Below are positions 10,970-23,500 of a DNA stretch of 64,000 nucleotides, one piece after another. Numbering within the stretch: position 1 is the first letter of the stretch; every line of letters begins with the position of its first letter. Source of the DNA: Galaxea fascicularis. Its lineage: Eukaryota; Cnidaria; Anthozoa; Scleractinia; Euphylliidae. The stretch is taken from the NCBI GenBank assembly GCA_948470475.1, contig OX419335.1, positions 29,573,691 through 29,637,690 on the forward strand, written 5' to 3'. A model generated the notes under the pieces. That model did not search any database, was not told the origin of the DNA, and saw nothing but the letters and a program-made list of their open reading frames with translations. Made by a program: the position numbers and the translations under genes.

Positions 10970-13645
10970 ATGGAGCTGATGTCTTTGCATGTCCAGTTCA
11001 CGATTTTTGTCGGCATGTTCCAGTATTGCCGAGCAAACCGCTTGTACAACACAACGATGGCTGCTCATAAAAATGGCGACATCGTTCTGGGAGGACTTTT
11101 TGACCTTCACAAAAGCGCCGGTAACAATGACACTGACAGTTGCGGGGATATTCTTGCATCTAACCTGGGCTACACGGAAGCAATGATATTTGCCATCGAA
11201 AGTATCAATCAGAACAAGTCTATTCTGCCAAACGTTACCCTGGGATTTGACATACGCGATTACTGCCTTCGCCCCGCAAAGGCCGTAGAAACAGCTTACG
11301 AGCTAGTCGTGAAAAGCGATAGTCGATTTTTGCTCCAAAACTGCTCAAGCGCCAAGACGTATAACGAACAGGGCATGCTACAGGCAATAACAGGAGTTGT
11401 TGGGCCCGTGGATTCGGCTAGCGCGATAATGGTGTCCACTTTGTTTGAGATAGCACACATCCCATTGGTTAGTCCACTAGCTTCAAGCGTCGAGTTGAGC
11501 TCCAACTTGTATCACCACTTTTACCGCACTATTGCGCCTGATAACTGGCGGTCAAGTCTACTAGCCGACATAGCAAACTTCTTCAACTGGACATATGTGG
11601 CTGCGATAGCCCTGGATGATTCATTCGGTCGATACGGAGTCTGGGGAATTGAAAGGGAAGCATACAAGCGAAATGATTTGTGCATCGCGATGACGGGGTT
11701 TGTTCCTCGTGTGGATCACTTCAAACAGGTTGAAAGAATTGTGGGTGATCTTAGGCGAAACGAGAAAGTCAAGGTCGTTTTCATCTGGCTTTACGGAGAG
11801 TATGCGCAGGCTTTCATGAAAGAGGCCATCAAACAGGATCTCAGGGGGAAAACATGGATCTTTGCGGACGGAGCAACTCCGAGTGATCCTTACTTCCACG
11901 ATCCTCAGTTTGCTGATATTTTGAATGGATCGTTTGGTATTTTGCCCAAAGCCCAACCCAGTGAAGCCTTCGAAAGATACTTGATTGATTTGACAGAAAG
12001 GAATTTTAGCGGTAGCACCTATCTGTGGTGGCAAGAATATTCGGCGAAGTACTCGAATTACACGCGCGAATCGCCATCGTTTGTAAAGCAAATTTTGAAC
12101 TTGACTAAAAGCCCGTACATCTCATACACTATCGATGCTGTGTACACCTTTGCGCATGCCTTGCACAATATGTATCATTGCAAAACCCCCCACGGTCTCC
12201 TCAAAGGAGGCAAATGCCCAGAAATTCATAACTTCAAGATACAGGGAGACGACTTTCATTTGTATATAAGGAATCTCAGTTTCCAGGGACTCACCGGAAC
12301 TGTGGAATTTGACAGTGTTGGCAATCCGCAAGAGGCATGCTATGACATTTTAAACTTTAAAAGTAAAAGTAATATGAGAGGCTTTTCTAGTGTTCTTGCT
12401 GGTTCGTGGATCAAAAATACTCCAGACGGTGTTAATAGACTGAATTTTAGTGTATCAAAGGTAAATTGGAAAACAGACGAGGATGGACATCATGGTGTTC
12501 CTGTTTCTGTTTGTTCCACAGACTGCTTACCAGGTGAAAGAAAGGTAGCGAAGTCTCCTTGCTGCTGGGAATGCGTTAAATGTCCTCCGGGTACAATAAG
12601 TACTCACGGTTTTTCATCAAACTGTTCTGAATGCCCAGAGAGACAAAAGCCCAATGAGAATAGAACACAATGTGTCGATCTTCCACTGAACAACTTACAG
12701 TTGAGCAGTGCTTCAGCAATTGCTGTGAGCTGTACAGCATCTGTTGGCGTGCTTTTGACTATTGTATGTTTTGCTGTGTTTGTCAAGCACCGGAATTCAC
12801 CCATTGTGAAAGCTTCCAACAAAGAACTGAGCTTTGTTTTACTAACCACGGTTGCGATGTTCTTCATTTTGGCGTTTCTGAATCTCGCAACTCCAACAGA
12901 TTTTCTGTGCCGAATTTTGAACGTCTGGCGATACACGGTCTACACTTTATGCGTGTCCATACTACTTCTAAAGTCACGGAAAATATTCAAGGCCTTTCAA
13001 TTCGGTTCCATAGCTGAAGGTGTGTGCAAGAGGTCTCGACCCAAAAAGAAACGGTTTGGCTTCTTTTTCAAAGACGAAAGAATTCGGTTGCTGTTCTTTA
13101 TGTCCATACAACTGATATTGACTGCGAATTGGATCATTTTCGATCCACCCACCAAGGAAACAGTCGTCCGTCAGCTGCAGTATATATTTGTAGTCTGCAG
13201 ACCATTTAGTTCCGTCGTAGGGCAATCACTACTAATTTTGATTGCGGTCCAACTCCTTCTCCTCTCATTTGCTTGCATTTATTTCGCTTTTAAAGGACGA
13301 AAAATTCCAGAGAATTTCAACGAAGCGAGATACATCAGTTTTTCCATGTACATCGTGTTGCTCGCCTCGATCGCCTATTACCCGGTGGAGTTTGGACTCG
13401 AAGGTTGGTATGTAGGTGTGATTGGAGGCGTCACGACACTTGTGAGTTCATTCGCGCTGCTCGTCTGTATGTTCGGGCCGAAGATTTATGTTATCTCTTT
13501 CAACCCCGAACAGAACACCCGAGAAGCAATAAGTAGAGAAATTGCGAAGTATTCAATGTCCAACTCGACCTCGCTGGCAGGCAAGGGGAGGATAGTACCA
13601 ACATTAAATCCGGAAAGAAGTCCCAATTCTTCAGACGCTCTCTAG
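10970..13645 (+). CDS. Class C GPCR, metabotropic-glutamate-receptor-like (intronless)
   Basis: Single uninterrupted frame of 891 codons from the first in-frame ATG, which starts a hydrophobic signal peptide. (A longer frame begins at a GTG and is not used.) The Venus-flytrap ligand domain, about residues 30-505, opens with GDIVLGGLF and includes NWTYVAAI. A nine-cysteine NCD3G linker, about 510-567, carries the CCWEC core. Seven membrane segments span about 579-845. Class C hallmarks are NSPIVKAS in loop 1, IPENFNEARYI in loop 3 and FGPKIYVISF after TM7. Of the mGluR glutamate-contacting positions, the S of GPVDS, the D of APDN and the D of FADG align with conserved residues. The T188-equivalent is S, and the Tyr of mGluR NYGESG is F (SFGRYG). 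Loop 2 has lost TKTNRI. The ligand is therefore uncertain. A possible polyadenylation signal AATAAA is at 13762. Confidence 0.93.
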   Translation: MELMSLHVQFTIFVGMFQYCRANRLYNTTMAAHKNGDIVLGGLFDLHKSAGNNDTDSCGDILASNLGYTEAMIFAIESINQNKSILPNVTLGFDIRDYCLRPAKAVETAYELVVKSDSRFLLQNCSSAKTYNEQGMLQAITGVVGPVDSASAIMVSTLFEIAHIPLVSPLASSVELSSNLYHHFYRTIAPDNWRSSLLADIANFFNWTYVAAIALDDSFGRYGVWGIEREAYKRNDLCIAMTGFVPRVDHFKQVERIVGDLRRNEKVKVVFIWLYGEYAQAFMKEAIKQDLRGKTWIFADGATPSDPYFHDPQFADILNGSFGILPKAQPSEAFERYLIDLTERNFSGSTYLWWQEYSAKYSNYTRESPSFVKQILNLTKSPYISYTIDAVYTFAHALHNMYHCKTPHGLLKGGKCPEIHNFKIQGDDFHLYIRNLSFQGLTGTVEFDSVGNPQEACYDILNFKSKSNMRGFSSVLAGSWIKNTPDGVNRLNFSVSKVNWKTDEDGHHGVPVSVCSTDCLPGERKVAKSPCCWECVKCPPGTISTHGFSSNCSECPERQKPNENRTQCVDLPLNNLQLSSASAIAVSCTASVGVLLTIVCFAVFVKHRNSPIVKASNKELSFVLLTTVAMFFILAFLNLATPTDFLCRILNVWRYTVYTLCVSILLLKSRKIFKAFQFGSIAEGVCKRSRPKKKRFGFFFKDERIRLLFFMSIQLILTANWIIFDPPTKETVVRQLQYIFVVCRPFSSVVGQSLLILIAVQLLLLSFACIYFAFKGRKIPENFNEARYISFSMYIVLLASIAYYPVEFGLEGWYVGVIGGVTTLVSSFALLVCMFGPKIYVISFNPEQNTREAISREIAKYSMSNSTSLAGKGRIVPTLNPERSPNSSDAL

Positions 13646-14437
13646 CTAAGAACGAGTTCCGTTTTTCAAGAAAATCATCGTTGACGAGAGAGGTTTCTGC
13701 AGTTATTTAATTATTGGGAGAAAGAACATACAAAAGAAAAAATTCAATCGCAATAACAGTGAATAAATGAGTAGACAAGAGACACTGAGTTGAACAATTG
13801 TTTCATCGTCATGAAGTTGGGGTGGGACACCATCTAATATGTTATGCAGATGAACCGATGAGACTCGATGAGTTGAGGGCATTTAATAGGTTCCCGATGG
13901 CATTTGCTCTTTTGTTCTTCTTCATAGCATATAAGGATTATCGACAAAAGGTTATTTGTTTTAGACAGAGTCTGGTGGGAAGAATTTGTTGAGTTCGCAT
14001 CTAACGTATAAGTATATGTATATCTTCATGGTGATTCTTCAGGTTTAATTTTTTTGCACTGAAAGACACTGAGAACTACATTCTAATAATTGCATACACA
14101 GTGTTCCATGCTACACTTGTACATTACATTTATACATTAGAATACTTTTTATTCTATCTACATTTACATAAAGAATATTCTGTGTGAGTGATTCAGGGTT
14201 AATTTTATTTGGGTTTAACTGAATCTACGTTTGCTTGTGCTGAATAGAGCACTACCATGCGAGAGGCATATCCAAGAAATATTTTGAAACTCCTTGTTTG
14301 TCAGTTTGGTGGTCCAAGGTGGTCCACCCTAAAGTACACAGCTAGTCAAAAAGTACCGTGCAGCCCTTAAATGCTGTAAATTACAACGGAAGACTTTTTT
14401 TCCTGGCGCCCATCATTTGGTAATGGCATGAGCAACA
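13646..14437. other. Convergent spacer between GPCR and channel gene
   Basis: Tail-to-tail gap of about 0.8 kb holding the likely 3' UTRs of both genes. AATAAA occurs on the + strand at 13762-13767 and on the - strand (TTTATT) at 14148-14153. Confidence 0.5.
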
Positions 14438-14575
14438 TTAGCCAACATTATCTTGTTTTCTACAGAAGTAACCCATCAAGTCAAACACCAGCTTAAAAAA
14501 CTGCAACAAAGTAAGTAGAGAGACTCCAGTGAAAAGACCTAATGAGCCGCCAATGTTGCTGATGAGGTCTTCAAA
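14438..14575 (-). CDS. DEG/ENaC last exon: TM2 and selectivity filter
   Basis: Begins after an acceptor TTTACAG and encodes FEDLISNIGGSLGLFTGVS, then a hydrophobic helix and a short cytoplasmic tail ending at TAA (14438-14440). The GG.LGLF.G.S pattern is diagnostic of the second membrane segment in DEG/ENaC channels. G-V-S corresponds to the G/S-X-S filter. Phase 0 matches the end of the 20039-20114 exon. Confidence 0.88.
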   Translation of the reverse strand, partial: FEDLISNIGGSLGLFTGVSLLTLLQFFKLVFDLMGYFCRKQDNVG

Positions 14576-17500
14576 CTGTAAACAAAATGAAGCACAGTTA
14601 TAAAAATCACTCGACGACTGTACCTTCTAATAGAGTTAGAGTTACTTTTTACGAGTTGGATAATTAGGCAATAACAATACATCACGATGCACGCGAATTT
14701 TTTCCCAGATTACGTGGTTACCCCCAAAAATCGTTTTGGATATTTATAGGCATTAGTAGGCTTTTGTGACAGAGCTGTCAGCCGCGAAAAATATTTTCTA
14801 GTTTTGTGGGCAATTTACGAGATGCGTATAATTTATGCATATGAATCAAGCAAGTAATTAACAAGCATGACACTTACGCCGACAAGTCTATTATACTCAC
14901 ATTTCGGATAAAAGTTCGGATAAAATCAAAATTTAGAAATAGAAAACGACGGCGAACGCAAACTCTAACCCACATATGAAGCCCAGGCGATTATTTTTTC
15001 CGATCGAGAAATGCCGTTTGTATAGTCCTCGCCAATGTGAGGCGAAAATCGCATGTAGCCGCATAGGCGCAGAAAATATCCGCAAAAAATACAGCCAAAA
15101 GTCCATATAGAGCCAATTTGAGTCTCGAAAATGCGCTTCAACCTCCGTCTCTCTCACATCAATATTCCTCCACAGTAATCCCACTCAGCGCCACAGGCCA
15201 CGCCTCCCTTTACTTCAAAAATTGGCTTCTTTATTTTGCCGGAAAGAGAAGCTGCCTTGTTCATTTTCTGAAATACCCACCGATACTGCAGACCTAGTGG
15301 CCCATTAAAACATGATTTTAGGGTTCGTTGTGAACGCGTAGACTTCCAGGCTGATTTCTGAGGCGTCTTAGCTTTTTGAAGAATTGTTATTAAAATCCTC
15401 TGGAAAAAAAATCTGTTGTTTGATTAATTAAATCAACAGTGGGATTCTTTTTCATTAATCTTGGGGTAAACGTCCCGCTATAGAGTTTATTTGCGAATCA
15501 AGTCTTTAGAAGAAGCGGTTTTTTAAGCTTTCATCACATTTATTTGTTTTTCTTCATGGTTTTTTCTCCCGCGTTTTTTCGAGATGAAGCCGGATAGACA
15601 ACTTTAAATGAAGTGCATACGTAAGAAGTTAGAAGGTGTATTGTATAAAGCTGATGGTTATGTAAACTACGAAGATGAAATTGACATTTGTAATGCCATC
15701 AAATACAAATGAGTGAAAAAATAAAAGAGCCAGTATAAATAATTATATTATTGGTGGCGTTCCTGATTCAGTTACATGTGTCTGGTCATTCTACCGATGT
15801 GGGGTTCCCTTGAAGACATTTTTCATCAGAATTCATCGGCAAAAGTCAGATTCTAATGTCTCAAAAACCGACAGGCGTTAATCATTCATGCTACACAGCA
15901 TCTGTCGGACATCTCTATGCGCGGCTGTCAAGTTTTTATTTGAACATGCAATGTAAATGAACTTTAGCCGAAGCAAATTAAACCATGGGACACTAAACAG
16001 CTGACGCAATGTAGGTTTACTTTGCAAACAGCCAAAACTTGAATATTTGCCGTTGTGTGGTTTAAACTAGATATTGACCTGATAACTCTATTTTTTTTGG
16101 CAACACGCCCCGGTTCTTCATCAGAGCTTGTTGGTAAACAGAATGACCAATGATCTGGCAAGGAAAATTTATACCCGTGTTGTGACGAGGACGCGCGACT
16201 TGCCTTAAAACCGATTAATTGTTTTGAAGTCGGTAAGCCAATATTGTTTACATACAATTTATTATTTCTGTTATTTATGTGACGTTCTGCGGAAATACGG
16301 AAACGAAAGAGATTTGACGAGTTGGAACCTTTTCTCCTAAACAAGTGCCGGTGAGATATCCTACCCAAGTGGTAACTGCTTTGAGCAAAACGTCTTAACT
16401 TTTGTTTTGACCGGGGAAAGAGCAAAGGGCCGTCACTGTTGACAAACAATTGTTGAGAAACAGAAACATAGTACAGACCCCGAATAACAGATCTTTCCAC
16501 AAAGTCTCAAAGAAATTTCTGCCACAACAGCCGAAGGTCAACCGCTCGTTGAGATCAGTTGGGTTGAATAGATTTCTTCATTTGGTTTGGAGGATGTTTG
16601 TCATTTGTTGGTTCATCATGTTTGCGGCTTCTTCAGCTTTATCGATCCATGGTAAAACGGAACGCAAACTATCGCCAAGAATATTTTTGCCCGGAGATGT
16701 GATGTTGGGTGGTTTGGCCCCGCTGCATTATCCTCAGGGAACGAGAGAAAAAGACCCCGCGCAAAACTCGGACGGAAAATTCGCTCACCACTGCGGCGGA
16801 CCGTTTAATTTTCGCGGACTCCAACATGCAGAGGCCATTCTTTTTGCGGTGGACCAAATCAACAAAAACAAAACTTTGTTACCTGGTATCCGTCTAGGTG
16901 TTGATATAAAGGACACTTGCAACAGCGTAGATCACACCATCCGAGAGTCGCTACAATTCGGATTCATACGCGATACGTACCTCCGCACTCAAGGAGATCA
17001 TGCGTGTGATCTAACGCACAATAGCTCCTTGGCTCTGGCAGCAGTAAGCTCTGCAGGTGAAGGAGTTGCAGTTATTGGCGCCGCCTACAGTGGAATTACA
17101 ATCGCAGTCGCAAACCTCGCTAGTTTATTTCATGTTCCTGTGGTGAGTTATGCGTCAACAAGTCGCCTTTTAAGCGACCGTAACCGCTTCAAAACGTTCT
17201 TGCGGACCGTTCCGTCGGATACCCGCCAGGCACAAGCAATGGTGGACGTGATCCGAGCGTTCGATTGGAATTTTGTCTCTACAATCGCCTCCGACACCGA
17301 GTACGGCCGATCGGGAATCGATTCGTTTAAGCAATCCGCCAACAGTCAGAAAGGCTATCACATCTGCATCGCTGTTGACGACGTATTTACCATCCGAACC
17401 CCGAAAGCAAAAGTACGCAAAATCGTATCGAAGATTCGAGGTCATCCCGAAGCTAAAGTTATCCTGCTTTTTGCTGAGCTGAACGATGCAGATTATTTCA

Positions 17501-20500
17501 TAAACACAGCACGAGAAGAGAACTTGACTGGATACATTTGGATAGGCTCTGACGCCTTCGCTCATTCCTACTCTGTTTTGCGGCACAACGAAGAAATACT
17601 AAAATACTGGATCAGTATAGAGCCTAACTCGAAAGTTTACGCACCGTTCAGAGCATATTTTCAGAATATTACTGACGAACGCTTGAAACGGAATCCCTGG
17701 TTGAGAACATATCAGGGGTATGTGAAAAAGTTGTTAAATCTGACTGAACCTCTAGAATATTCGTCCTATACTACTACAGCCATTGACGCAGTTCACGCTG
17801 TGGCCCGTGGTTTGCATAGCATGTATCGATGCTCAAACACGTTTTGCCTTGGTAACATTTTCAACACAAGACAAACAGAGGTATATGGCTTTATCAAGAA
17901 TGCTTCATTCGTTTCTCCTACCGGCCACCACATCTTTTTCGACGAAAGTGGAAGTGTGCGATCTTACTATGACATCATTTTTCTGAACAATCGAGGCGGG
18001 AAATATCATTTCGATGTTATGGGAGTTTGGTTTTTACAAGATGGGTTAAAACTATTGCCCCGATATTACCAAACTGAACATCCTTTTCGAGGTTTGAAGT
18101 CCTATGCAAGATGCAGTCGAGACTGTAGACCAGGATTTTGGAAATATCCCAAAAGACAGTTCCCAGAGTGCTGTTGGAGCTGCCGTCGTTGTCAAGGTAA
18201 TAGTATCTCCAACCAATCAGGTGCCATTGCTTGTGTGGATTGCCCGGATGGTTCAAAAGCCAACCCTGGGAAATCCTTTTGTGACTTTATTCCGTCGACT
18301 GAAATTTACAAATCCCCAGCAGGCATAGCGGTCGGCGCCGCTTGCGCAGTAGGTGTCCTGTTAGTTTTCATAACATTTCTATCGTTGTTCAAGGAGAGGA
18401 AAACCCCAGTCGTAAAAGCTGCAAGTCCGGAAATTTGTTACCTTCTGCTCTTTGGGCTCGCTTGGTGCTATGCAATTCCGATGTCCTATCTTCTGCAGCC
18501 AACGCCTTTCCTCTGTCAGATTCGCCCATTTCTGGCCAGTAATGGTGTTGGCCTGGTGGTTGCGTCGCTTCTAACCAAGACCAACCGCATTGTGCGAATT
18601 TTCAGCCTAAAAAGCATGCGCACTGGAAAGGCTTTATTCCTTAGCAACAAGTGGCAGATGGCGTTTGTGTGGTTGTGTCTCATGTTAGAGAACTCCATTG
18701 CGGCCGCGTGGATTATCATCTCCCCCGCGAAGGTGGCTCGTGTCACTCATGGAAGTCAGGTGATAACTCTGGAGTGCGTGACAGATTCGTGGGTCGGTCT
18801 CACTATTTGGGCCACTTTCAACGCCGCGCTTCTACTGCTATGCACGTGTCAAGCGTTTTTGGTCCGCAAAGTTCCCGAGAACTACAACGAAGCTAAGTTT
18901 ATCGCCTTCAGTATGCTCAGCGTCTGTATAAGCGGAGCAGTTTTTGTGCCGACATTCTTGGGTACAAATGGATTTTACAGAACAATCCTGACCTGTTGTC
19001 TGGTCATATTCTGTTCCACCGTAGCTCTGAATTGCCTCTTTGGTCCTAAGCTGTACATAATTTACTTTCGGCCGGAGAAAAACCAGCCACATTCTCCAGA
19101 CACCGAATCAGCAAGAAGTGGAGGGCTCAGACCTCAGTATTTTCGGTCAGTCTCTTCGATGACCACTATAACCACTCTCGATACAGTGAACTGTGTAGAC
19201 AGCCCACAGCTTACAAGCTTCCGTCAACCTTGCGTTCCTCAGGGTAGCGCTCAGTAGCAGAAATTGCGAAAGTAACTAATCAGTCTGCGCGAATCTAATC
19301 CACCACCCAATAGGCGAGTAAACACAATGCGTCATCTAGAATTTTTTGTCGCTTAGAAATACCACAAAAACATCCAGAGACCATTAACAATATAATAAAA
19401 TAACCATCCAGACATTATTCTGAGATCATGGCATTGCTTAAAATGATTATCTTCTCCTAAGTTGGAGGTTCTCCATAATCTCACCCAGGATCGAGGAAAT
19501 AAATAAGTGAATGACTAGAGTGAGGGTGGTAAAGGGTATTTTCATGACTCGTAATCGTGTTAGATTTACCTGCTCGGAAAAGTTCATCAAACGGATCTCT
19601 TTTTCCATTGATAGAAAGTAGCCAATATTTTTCTGTGCAACCGCTAAGTTCACTCACTTGATACAAGTTTGTAGAGCCGTTTCGATCTCAGTCTTCGGTA
19701 TTTCAAATTAAAGCGCGCTGCTCTGGGATAAAGAAACTATACCAGGGCTGTATTTGATAAATTACCGGCAATTTAAAATATATATACTCAATAACTTTTA
19801 TAGTGAATGCACCTATCGATGTTAAGCCCCAGGGGGGTGGGCCGACCCAGGGGAATTTGACATTTTCATGGAAGCCAGGGTCAAATGCCCCACCCCCAGG
19901 AACCTACGGAATGTCAATTTCCCGCTCGGACTTAATTTCCCTCAGGACTTAATAATTGAATTCCCGACCCCTGGGCAACAAGTAAATGTCAGGTGCATAA
20001 ATTGGGTGATCGAAGTACGTATGACAGTCCATTCTCACCTTGTATCTTGGTTCTTGAGAGATTATCTCCTCCGTTACGCTCTTATAGTACACGTTTACAC
20101 GTGCCAGATTTCTCCTGTTGAATAACATAATACAAACTTGTACAAAGCAATAAATAAAGGAATTCGCAAATAGGACTTTTCTATAGAGCGTTTTCATTTC
20201 TGACAACATGGCGGTCGTATTGATGTATCCACAGGCACCCCAGTCGTGGTGTGTGTCATCAAAAGTTGATATAACAAATTGACTGTTAAAAACCAAGAAT
20301 TCCAACGACCTGAGGAGCGGTGGAAATATTAATATTCTAGCCAAATTAAGCCTTCCTACCTTCACTCTACTGTTTCTTAACACTTTCTGGGACGTCTAAA
20401 TACAATACCACCGCTTTTTTTAAATCCCAGGTCACTTAGAATAGGCCATATTCGTATTCTCGGTACTGAACTGGATCTAGCATGAAGTGGAGGCTCTTGC

Positions 20501-23500
20501 GGGGGAATCTTTTCATATGTAAATGTATTCCCCCGCAAGAGCCTCCACTTCATGCTAGATCCAGTTCAATACCGAGAATACGAATATGGCCTATTCTAAA
20601 TAAACTTTTCAGTGATGACACACAGCACGATTGGGCTGCCTGTGATATATCATGTATCAAAACAATGAAACGGCGGCCATATTGGTGTACCCAGGAATAT
20701 CCAAATATTTTCTTTTGTTTCATTTGACCAATATGGCCACTGGTCACGTGAGTGACAACACAGGGCTAATTTGCGTCATAAAACAAAGGCAGATACTCAA
20801 CTGACCTGGGTTCTGTTTTACTTCTTGTTATATATGAAACATTTTTTCGCCACTCTGCAAAGTCGACTTTCAGACGCCTCTGTTGTTTTCGACATAAGAA
20901 AATAGGTATAAATGTTAAAAGGAATCTTGGTTGTAAAATCAATTCAGTAAGTACCGGTAATTTGCTCACTTAAGTATCTCGAGAACTCGTGCGGGGCTAC
21001 TCCGTTTTACCGGTCTATAATTCGTCCTTCTGAGCAGTGTCAGTATTTGTCAGTACATTTTATATACGTTATTGACCAAGCGCAAGGTCAAGATGGTTGG
21101 ATATTGGCCAAGTTCTCGTTTTGCGTTTTTATGGACCGCGACGAAGGTTCAGAAAAACCCAAAAAGAGAACGAGACTTCGTACTTTTTTATTTTGAGCAC
21201 TGAAAAGGAAGCCAGTTCTATGCAAAAGGATGTTTTGTTTTCTTTGTTTTCATTCTCGTTTTCTCGTTTTCTAATTCCATCCCGACAGAGAAATCACAGA
21301 AAATCGTTTTACTGCCACGGAAAATATGTTGCAAAAGAAAACTTTGGTGCACCTAGTTGGACTCCGGCGAAATTTTATTGGAGGAACAAAACTGGAAATC
21401 CCGAGCGTGTAATATCGGCCCATCTAGCCCGCTCGGGTAGCTAATCAGAACACAGGATTCGCCTAATCTTGCCTGCTCGCGGAGCTTGCCATATAACAAG
21501 TTTTCTTTCCGCCCTCCGTCGAATCAAGCTAAACTTTTCGCATCTAAACTGGCTAGAGCATATTGTTCTTATCCGATCACGGCTGTTAGAAAGAAGTTAC
21601 GGCAATGACTAATTACAGATAGTTACAGCTAATCTGATTACTGCTTCAACTCTGGTTACAAGTTGGACGTAACCACGTAGTCGTTTCAGCTGTACTTCAT
21701 CCCAAGCTGGATTCCTCGCCAGGAATGCCACTACAGCGTGGCTAGTTCTATAACGCACGCTCTAATTGGCTAGGTGCTATGGCACTGTTCTCCCGTAATG
21801 CCGATGGGTCGATTATGAATTATGCAAAAACAAAACGAAACAAAACAAGTTTAAGAGCCGGAATAATAAACAACCTTTTAACCTTGAACGTTCGGTCTTT
21901 ACGAGAAAACTCAAACCTCGGCCTTGCTGCCTTGACCTCGCTATCCCTCGGTCGATATGACAAGGCCTCGGTTCGAGATTTTCCTGTAAAGACCTCCCTC
22001 TCGGTTAAGTAGTTGGTAATGACCTCTCGAAAAACTTACGAAGAGTGCATCTGTCGGCCATGTTGCTGAAGACACCGTGGCTGGATACTCAAACAACCTC
22101 AAAATGAATTATAAAGGAAATTTAGCTACGAACCGATCTGTAAAGATGAATCATTAATGAAAATGCATGGCCACTATCGGAAAAGATTGTGATTTTGGCT
22201 CGACGAATCGATTAAAAAATGCTCTGAGAATGATTATGGCAATGGTTTTCAGACCCAGACTCCCCTGGCTGCTAACTAAGGGAGAGCACACGGCCAAACG
22301 AGATCACCCATGCCTATTCAGGGCAATTAAGGACGTTCGCGTTAATTGTTCACGCGCGTCCCTACTGCGCACGAAATCCATGTCGCAAAGTCATGCCACG
22401 TCAGCCATCGAGCGCGTGCGCTGAGGAAGAAAGCTAAAGCTCCGGCCAAACGATCGCAACATTCAGCGCAACATATCCCAACATTGTTGGCCCTAACATG
22501 TTGCGCGCGTTTGGCCACCCTGTTGCGACATGTTGCGTGTTGTTGGCTCAAATTTGAAAATGGTCAAATTTTTCTCCCAACATTTGTGGATGTTGCATGA
22601 TGTTGTGGTCGTTTGGCCAGGTTCGTGCAGCAGTGTTGCGTCTGGGCATGCACACTAGCTCGATTTGTTTTTTTTAAACGTCAATTGTAAACATAGCGGA
22701 AAGTGGCGCGCAATTTGAATTGTGCAAAAACTCGAAGAAATCACCGAATAAGACATTTCCCTGAAAACCGCCACGTCTTCAATCATTAGCTCCTGTACTG
22801 TGTTGGCAAAGTAGCCCTTCTGCTGTCTTCTCTTGGTCCACAACCTTGTTTTTCCTCTTTTTACCTCTCTCGTCGTCCTCTACGAGCAGCACTAGAGAAC
22901 ATGCCACAACTTTGCAACGCCAAAGGCGAAATTGCTGGTGAACATACTCCATGTTTACGTCCGGGACAAATATTCGCTGAAAGTATTGCGTAGACTGTTG
23001 CGTGATGTTGCATGCGTTTGGCCAGCCCTTCGCAACATGTCGCAACATGATCCAACAATGTTGGGCTATGTTGTGTTAAAATGTTGCGATCGTTTGGCCG
23101 GGGCTTAAGCAAGTAAAAGGATGGTAGCTGTTGCGTTCCCTTCGCCTTCCGTTTACTATCTCAAATGGTCGGTGACCCCTACTCTTCTTTCCAGAAACAG
23201 ATTTTATTTACAATTATCTCCACATTATCCAAAAATGAACAAAAAATAATTCAATGTGGGAAGTTAAAAAAATTCAAGATTTCTGTCCACAGGACATCGA
23301 ATTCTGCCTTCTTACGGCTGCAATGCGCGTGAAAATATGGTCGGTAATTGTGAACTTGTTCTTTAAGAAACTCACCAGTTGACTAAATTCACTTAATAGG
23401 TCCACTTAAACAATATTTGGCAGATAACATTTCACTTCAAAGACTTAATTGCAATATTTTTGGGCTTACAGACACTATGGCCTTATCCGCTTACGGAGCC

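Noticed and set aside
11621..12091. 156-codon minus-strand frame inside the first GPCR
   Set aside because: Antisense shadow of a strongly conserved receptor frame.
15964..16500. 178-codon minus-strand open frame upstream of the second GPCR
   Set aside because: No recognisable domain and no homologous pattern. It overlaps the likely GPCR promoter and lies in a channel intron, so chance is the simpler explanation.
19447..19653. Extra channel exon between the NVYY and TM2 exons
   Set aside because: Splice-like flanks exist, but the peptide has no channel motif and the neighbouring exons already join in phase.
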